Source: JBBQRS01 sp038214535
Lineage (GTDB): Bacteria > Chloroflexota > Anaerolineae > CG2-30-64-16
NCBI GenBank assembly: GCA_038214535.1
Contig: JBBQRS010000074.1
Location: 1-24,907 of the forward strand
Direction: 5' to 3'
DNA: 24,907 nt
A program made the translations under genes and the position numbers. The notes beneath the pieces are model-generated. The model ran no database searches, had not been told where the DNA came from, and saw nothing but the letters and a program-made list of their open reading frames with translations. Numbering within the stretch: position 1 is the stretch's first letter; every line of letters begins with the position of its first letter. Positions 22,501 to 24,907 of the stretch are shown in pieces.

Positions 22501-23027
22501 AGGAAGCGCGCGACCGGCTACGTCAGGTGGGGCTGGACGGCGGGGATGGCGCGGGCGGCCCCCTCGACGGGCGGCGCAACATCCTGGAAGACCCGCTCGC
22601 GCCCACCGTGACGCTCGACCTGAACCTGCCGGCGCGCATCCCCGAAACATACGTGCCGGAAGCGCCGCTGCGCCTGCAACTTTACCGGCGGCTGGCCGGG
22701 CTGACCACGGTCGAGTCGGTGGACGAGATGCGCCAGGAACTCGCGGACCGTTTCGGCCCTGCGCCGGAGCAGGTGGAGAACCTGCTCTTCGTGGTCATGG
22801 TGAAGGTGCTGGCGATCAACGCCGGGGTGGAGGCCATCGGGCTGGAAGAGGGGCAACTGCTCATCAAGTGCAGCGCGCTGGAGACCGCCGACCGCGCGAC
22901 GTTACAGAACGGTCTACTTGCGCAGGGCATCCTCGCGCGCGTCACCCGCCGCGGCGTCTGGCTCGAAGTGCGCGCGGACGATCAGTGGCGGGTGGATCTG
23001 GTGAAGGTGCTGGAGACGCTGGGGTAA
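19509..23027 (+). CDS. mfd: Transcription-repair coupling factor
   Basis: The 1172-residue protein removes RNA polymerase stalled at DNA lesions and recruits UvrA. The N-terminal UvrB-like part includes ADPDALPYERIAWVPE and TPGEFSRRGGIVDIWPP. The RNA-polymerase interaction domain starts near VEPGDYVVHIEHGIGQFQGL. The translocase has Walker A GDVGYGKT (642-649), DEEQ (743-746), TATPIPRTLHMS and GRVGR. The C-terminal TRCF domain is complete (about 1040-1150). The length is normal for the family. No SD site is clear, so translation is probably coupled to pth, which ends 9 bases upstream. Confidence 0.97.
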   Translation: MKLNGLLPFGANQPAIKDVIAAFGAGEPQPPLGVYHSARPYLVALLALELARPLVVLTARSNRARQWVDELRVWLPDEVPVHAFADPDALPYERIAWVPETRQRRLESLTDLLTGARPPVVVASARALMQKTLPVRELRAALRPLRPGQPFDLNRLLLSWVGLGYTATALVETPGEFSRRGGIVDIWPPNLRRPLRIELFGDEIDSLRTFDPSTQRTLARVEQAWVGPASEALPRLGEAAAARLNPLDLSACHPPARNEYESEITQLVAGTGFRNLEWYTPYLYSRPSSLLDYLPESGMLILDDSAELVAALSDLEGQAEQVARDLISAGDIPANAEAPNFTSAILREQLRAQQALLLGNSTLDGWATAEETPLSELFQAAPRFGGQVKNVIAEVEREIAHGDTVVMLSRQAPRLADLWSQAGHAISPVDNLETPPPAGLALVQGVMEEGWLLPGRLSFLTDAEVFGWGKPKPRRPNRTRAVAPEVFFADVEPGDYVVHIEHGIGQFQGLIKLSLDGVDREYLRVDYAKGDQIFVPVHQADRLARYVGAGDGTPSLHRLGTADWEQVKARARRAVAEIADDLLELYASRAIVQGHAFSPDAQWQSELEASFPYAETEDQLVAIESVKHDMEQSRPMDRLICGDVGYGKTEVALRAAFKAIMDGKQVAVLVPTTVLAQQHYTNFSRRLAAFPVTVAMLSRFQTSAQQDRIVSGLTDGSVDLVIGTHRLLSKDVTFKDLGLLIVDEEQRFGVTHKERIKQMRTEVDVLTLTATPIPRTLHMSLTGVRDLSTIETPPEERLPIKTFVGEFDETLVRQAVLREMDRNGQVFFVHNRVQGIEQIAARLQKIVPEARIGIAHGQMPEKDLSSIMLAFAEGEYNILVSTSIIESGLDIPNANTIIINRADHFGLGQLYQLRGRVGRSAVRAYAYLLVDKYKTLTEEARRRLEAIQEASELGAGFRIAMQDLEIRGAGELLGARQHGHIAAVGFDLYTRLLAQAVQEARDRLRQVGLDGGDGAGGPLDGRRNILEDPLAPTVTLDLNLPARIPETYVPEAPLRLQLYRRLAGLTTVESVDEMRQELADRFGPAPEQVENLLFVVMVKVLAINAGVEAIGLEEGQLLIKCSALETADRATLQNGLLAQGILARVTRRGVWLEVRADDQWRVDLVKVLETLG

Positions 23028-23061
23028 GGACGGCAAATCGTCTTTGCATATTGGAGGTATT

Positions 23062-23280
23062 ATGCAGAAGTGGGAGTATCTGGAGGTGACAGTGTATGGT
23101 TTCGGCACACGCATTCTCATGGATGACCGGTTGATCGCAGAACACAGCACCAAGATGAATAGGGGGCCATCGTTCAGGGAGATCGCTGATCGTCTGGGTG
23201 AAGAAGGTTGGGAAATGACAGGGGTTATGTACAGTTATCCCGACAGCAACCTAGTCTACTTCAAACGCCCCAAACCGTAG
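23062..23280 (+). CDS. DUF4177-like small protein
   Basis: The 72-residue protein begins MQKWEYLEVTVYGFG and ends GWEMTGVMYSYPDSNLVYFKRPK. The pattern KWEY near the start, LGEEGWEM in the second half and a final YFKRP is that of DUF4177-type small domains. The start ATG 23062 has GGAGG 5 bases ahead; the slightly longer frame from 23044 contains this SD site and is rejected. It is 34 bases downstream of mfd. Function is unknown for the family. Confidence 0.75.
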   Translation: MQKWEYLEVTVYGFGTRILMDDRLIAEHSTKMNRGPSFREIADRLGEEGWEMTGVMYSYPDSNLVYFKRPKP

Positions 23281-23335
23281 CGAGGTGTGGTATTGAGCGC
23301 ATCTGCGCTGAAGTAACAGGACGCGCTATTGGGAT

Positions 23336-23722
23336 CTACCAAAGCCGCCGGATCGCATATGCGTCGAATGCGGGGTCGGCGCTGAGAATCGGCATCTGTT
23401 CTTCCATCGCCTGCGCGACCAGCAGACGATCGAAAGGGTCCCGATGGTGAAAGGGCAACTGGGACACAGTCACAAGATGAGGTAACTTGATGTCAAGGAG
23501 TTCAATACCGTTCGCAGACATCTGTGCAGGAAGAAGCGTTTCGAATGGCTGACCAAAGCTCAACTTGCCAATGCTCACCTTGATCGCCATCTCCCACAGA
23601 CTCGCTATGCTAAGAAACGGTTGATTATCAGGGCTTTCAACCAGAGCGCGTGCGTTGGGGGTAAGCGATGGATCACCGCCAATGAACCAGAGAAAACTAT
23701 GCGTGTCGAGCAACAGCCTCAT
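23336..23722 (-). CDS. vapC: PIN-domain toxin, VapC family
   Basis: The 128-residue protein has the four acidic positions of the PIN ribonuclease fold: Asp6 in LLLDTHSFLW, Glu44 in SLWEMAIK, Asp98 in HRDPFDRLLVAQA and Asp116 in LSADPAFD. VapC toxins bind Mg(II) or Mn(II) through these residues and usually cut tRNA or rRNA to stop translation. The first codon overlaps the end of the upstream antitoxin gene by four bases, the usual toxin-antitoxin arrangement. Nothing in the sequence shows inactivation. Confidence 0.92.
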   Translation of the reverse strand: MRLLLDTHSFLWFIGGDPSLTPNARALVESPDNQPFLSIASLWEMAIKVSIGKLSFGQPFETLLPAQMSANGIELLDIKLPHLVTVSQLPFHHRDPFDRLLVAQAMEEQMPILSADPAFDAYAIRRLW

Positions 23723-23949
23723 GCCTCGTACTCGCTGAAGTCTTCGAGCGGCGCGTCGAAATCGTCGGCCATCGTCACCAACCCCTTCGCGCTGCCGAAT
23801 CTGGGATGCCGCTTGACGGGTTCGACGGGCGCCAGCCGCACTGTCGTCAGGCCCTCTGTGACGATCAACACGTCTTCGCCACGGATGGCGGCCTCGATCA
23901 GGTCACGCAAACGCCTCTTGGCTTCGTCAATTTGAACTTTGACTGTCAT
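23719..23949 (-). CDS. Phd/YefM-family antitoxin
   Basis: The 76-residue protein begins MTVKVQIDEAKRRLRDLIEA and continues with GEDVLIVTEGLTTVRLAPV, the usual prevent-host-death fold in which the N-terminus binds DNA. The acidic C-terminus (DDFDAPLEDFSEYE) would wrap the toxin. ATG 23949 is chosen because GAGG lies 8 bases ahead; the GTG nine bases earlier falls in the SD region. It is expected to neutralise the VapC product and repress the operon promoter. Confidence 0.88.
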   Translation of the reverse strand: MTVKVQIDEAKRRLRDLIEAAIRGEDVLIVTEGLTTVRLAPVEPVKRHPRFGSAKGLVTMADDFDAPLEDFSEYEA

Positions 23950-23990
23950 GTGTTTCACCTCACGCCAGATCGCTCGATGACCGCAAAGTC

Positions 23991-24019
23991 ATTTTATCAT
24001 TGCTCGTGACGGTAGACAA
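23991..24019 (-). promoter_or_regulatory. Promoter of the toxin-antitoxin operon
   Basis: On the minus strand TTGTCT (24019-24014), 17 bases, TAAAAT (23996-23991) preceded by TGA (extended -10). The decamer ATGATAAAAT on this strand is repeated on the plus strand at 24053-24062. Confidence 0.65.
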
Positions 24020-24032
24020 CCCGTCTGCTCTC

Positions 24033-24062
24033 TTGTTGCGGGATGCCCTCCCATGATAAAAT
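24033..24062 (+). promoter_or_regulatory. Promoter of the DUF2283 gene
   Basis: TTGTTG (24033-24038), 18 bases, TAAAAT (24057-24062) preceded by TGA. Its -10 decamer ATGATAAAAT mirrors the antitoxin promoter, giving a divergent symmetrical pair. Confidence 0.55.
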
Positions 24063-24085
24063 CCTGGAAAATCGAGGAAAGACCG

Positions 24086-24298
24086 ATGAAGCTTAAAGTT
24101 GATCATGAGGCCGACGCGCTCTATTTGAGCTTGAGCGATGCTGTAGCCGCGGAATCGGAAGAAGTCGCGCCGGGGATCATCGTGGACTACGACGCGCAAG
24201 GGCGGGCTGTAGGGATCGAGATGCTACACCTGTCGCAGCGGGTCGCGGGCGCAGATATGAACCGGTTGTTGTTCGAGACAATTCCTGCAATCGCGTGA
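24086..24298 (+). CDS. DUF2283 family protein
   Basis: The 70-residue protein MKLKVDHEADALYLSLSDAV, then GIIVDYDAQGRAVGIEMLHL, has the characteristic DxxxDALYL and DYDxxGxxVGIE strands of DUF2283. GAGGAAAG precedes ATG 24086. Members often lie beside small genes of toxin-antitoxin type, sometimes with DUF4258, and their function is unproven. Here it is transcribed away from the VapC pair from a mirrored promoter. Confidence 0.88.
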   Translation: MKLKVDHEADALYLSLSDAVAAESEEVAPGIIVDYDAQGRAVGIEMLHLSQRVAGADMNRLLFETIPAIA

Positions 24299-24405
24299 CT
24301 GCATCCCAGTTACTCCGCACAATAATCTATCAATTATTCCCGTTGGTCTCAGCGCGGTAGAATACCCCCTGCATCCATCCGCTAACAACACGCAAGGAGC
24401 CGTCC

Positions 24406-24907
24406 ATGAAGATCACCAACATCGAAGCGTTTCCCGTCTGGGGAGGACACCGGAACTTTTTGTTCGTCGTGGTAGACACGGACGAGGGCATCTACGGCGT
24501 GGGAGAGGCCGGCCTCACCGGGCGCGAGCTGGCCGTGATCGGGGCCATCGAGCACTTCAAGCCGTTGCTCATCGGCGAGGACCCCGCCCGCATCGAGCAC
24601 ATCTGGCAGACCCTCTTCCGCGGCGGGTTCTTTCCGGCGCAACGCATCGTCACCTCGGCTATCTCCGCGATTGACATCGCCCTGTGGGACATCAAGGGCA
24701 AGGCGCTGGGTGTGCCCATTTATGACCTGCTGGGCGGCCGCGTGCGTGACCGGGTGATCTGCTACCCGCACAACGGCGGCGCGACCGTGCCCGACCTGGT
24801 GGAATCCTGCCAACGGAGCGTCGAAGAGGGCTGGAAGTTCGTGCGCTGGGGGCTTCCGGAAGACGGCGGGCTGCTGGAGCCGCGCAGCGCCGTCCGCAAG
24901 GCCATCG
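24406..24907 (+). CDS. Enolase-superfamily (MR/MLE) dehydratase, DgoD-like, 3' truncated by window edge
   Basis: The first 167 residues are present; the start ATG 24406 has AAGGAG 7 bases ahead. The N-terminal capping domain (LLIGEDPARIEHIWQTLFRG) and the entry to the barrel (SAISAIDIALWDIKGKALGV, then YDLLGGRVRD) closely resemble galactonate dehydratase and other mandelate-racemase-group enzymes. These abstract a proton alpha to a carboxylate and dehydrate sugar acids with Mg(II). At the position where the second barrel strand normally carries lysine (FKLN in DgoD) this protein has VRWG. The catalytic residues of later strands lie outside the window, so the substrate is open. Confidence 0.85.
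   Translation, partial: MKITNIEAFPVWGGHRNFLFVVVDTDEGIYGVGEAGLTGRELAVIGAIEHFKPLLIGEDPARIEHIWQTLFRGGFFPAQRIVTSAISAIDIALWDIKGKALGVPIYDLLGGRVRDRVICYPHNGGATVPDLVESCQRSVEEGWKFVRWGLPEDGGLLEPRSAVRKAI

Noticed and set aside
24300..24405. Promoter for the MR/MLE dehydratase gene
   Set aside because: TAGAAT at about 24357 is a fair -10, but no acceptable -35 lies 15-19 bases upstream, so I did not list it.

Overview
The window is about 24.9 kb of GC-rich bacterial chromosome with mostly housekeeping and stress-related genes. Several traits suggest a Chloroflexota bacterium of the Anaerolineae/Caldilineae kind: many GTG starts with clear Shine-Dalgarno (SD) sites, a proline/threonine-linker surface protein with one C-terminal membrane anchor, an ECF sigma factor paired with a small membrane protein that has no zinc finger, and many palindromic intergenic repeats. 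This placement is an inference from gene style; no rRNA or tRNA is present. No CRISPR array, phage module or insertion sequence was seen, and no stretch longer than about 250 bases lacks a gene.

Layout. Bases 1-166 are the tail of a DsbA/thioredoxin-fold protein, followed by a small repeat island (165-332). A minus-strand block (333-5627) holds an orphan DNA methyltransferase, a bacterioferritin, a P1B-4-type metal-efflux ATPase with its ArsR/SmtB repressor, an FMN-binding split-barrel oxidoreductase and a PIG-L deacetylase. A plus-strand block (5805-15726) holds folC, lon, an anchored extracytoplasmic protein, a transglutaminase-like protein, a HAD phosphatase, an Fe-S uracil-DNA glycosylase, leucyl aminopeptidase and a pair of tandem paralogous small genes. 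Next come a minus-strand DegV / ECF sigma / putative anti-sigma group (15786-17732), a plus-strand surface protein, pth, mfd and a DUF4177-like gene (17925-23280), a PhdYefM-VapC toxin-antitoxin pair (minus), a DUF2283 gene and the start of an enolase-superfamily sugar-acid dehydratase.

How the genes work together. The ArsR repressor, the ATPase and the bacterioferritin form a plausible metal export/storage module. The repressor gene has a consensus promoter whose -10 region lies inside a 26-bp dyad typical of ArsR operators. Lon and PepA can act in series in protein degradation. Pth and Mfd lie 9 bp apart and are probably co-transcribed. DegV, sigma and anti-sigma probably form one transcript.

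The most unusual locus is 14588-15762. It has an AT-rich leader with an exact consensus promoter (TTGACA-17-TATAAT) and nested dyads, driving two diverged paralogs of unknown function and ending in a strong terminator. The first paralog carries a one-base frameshift relative to the second. At least six different palindromic element types lie between genes, and one of them (core TGCAACGCAC) occurs twice.
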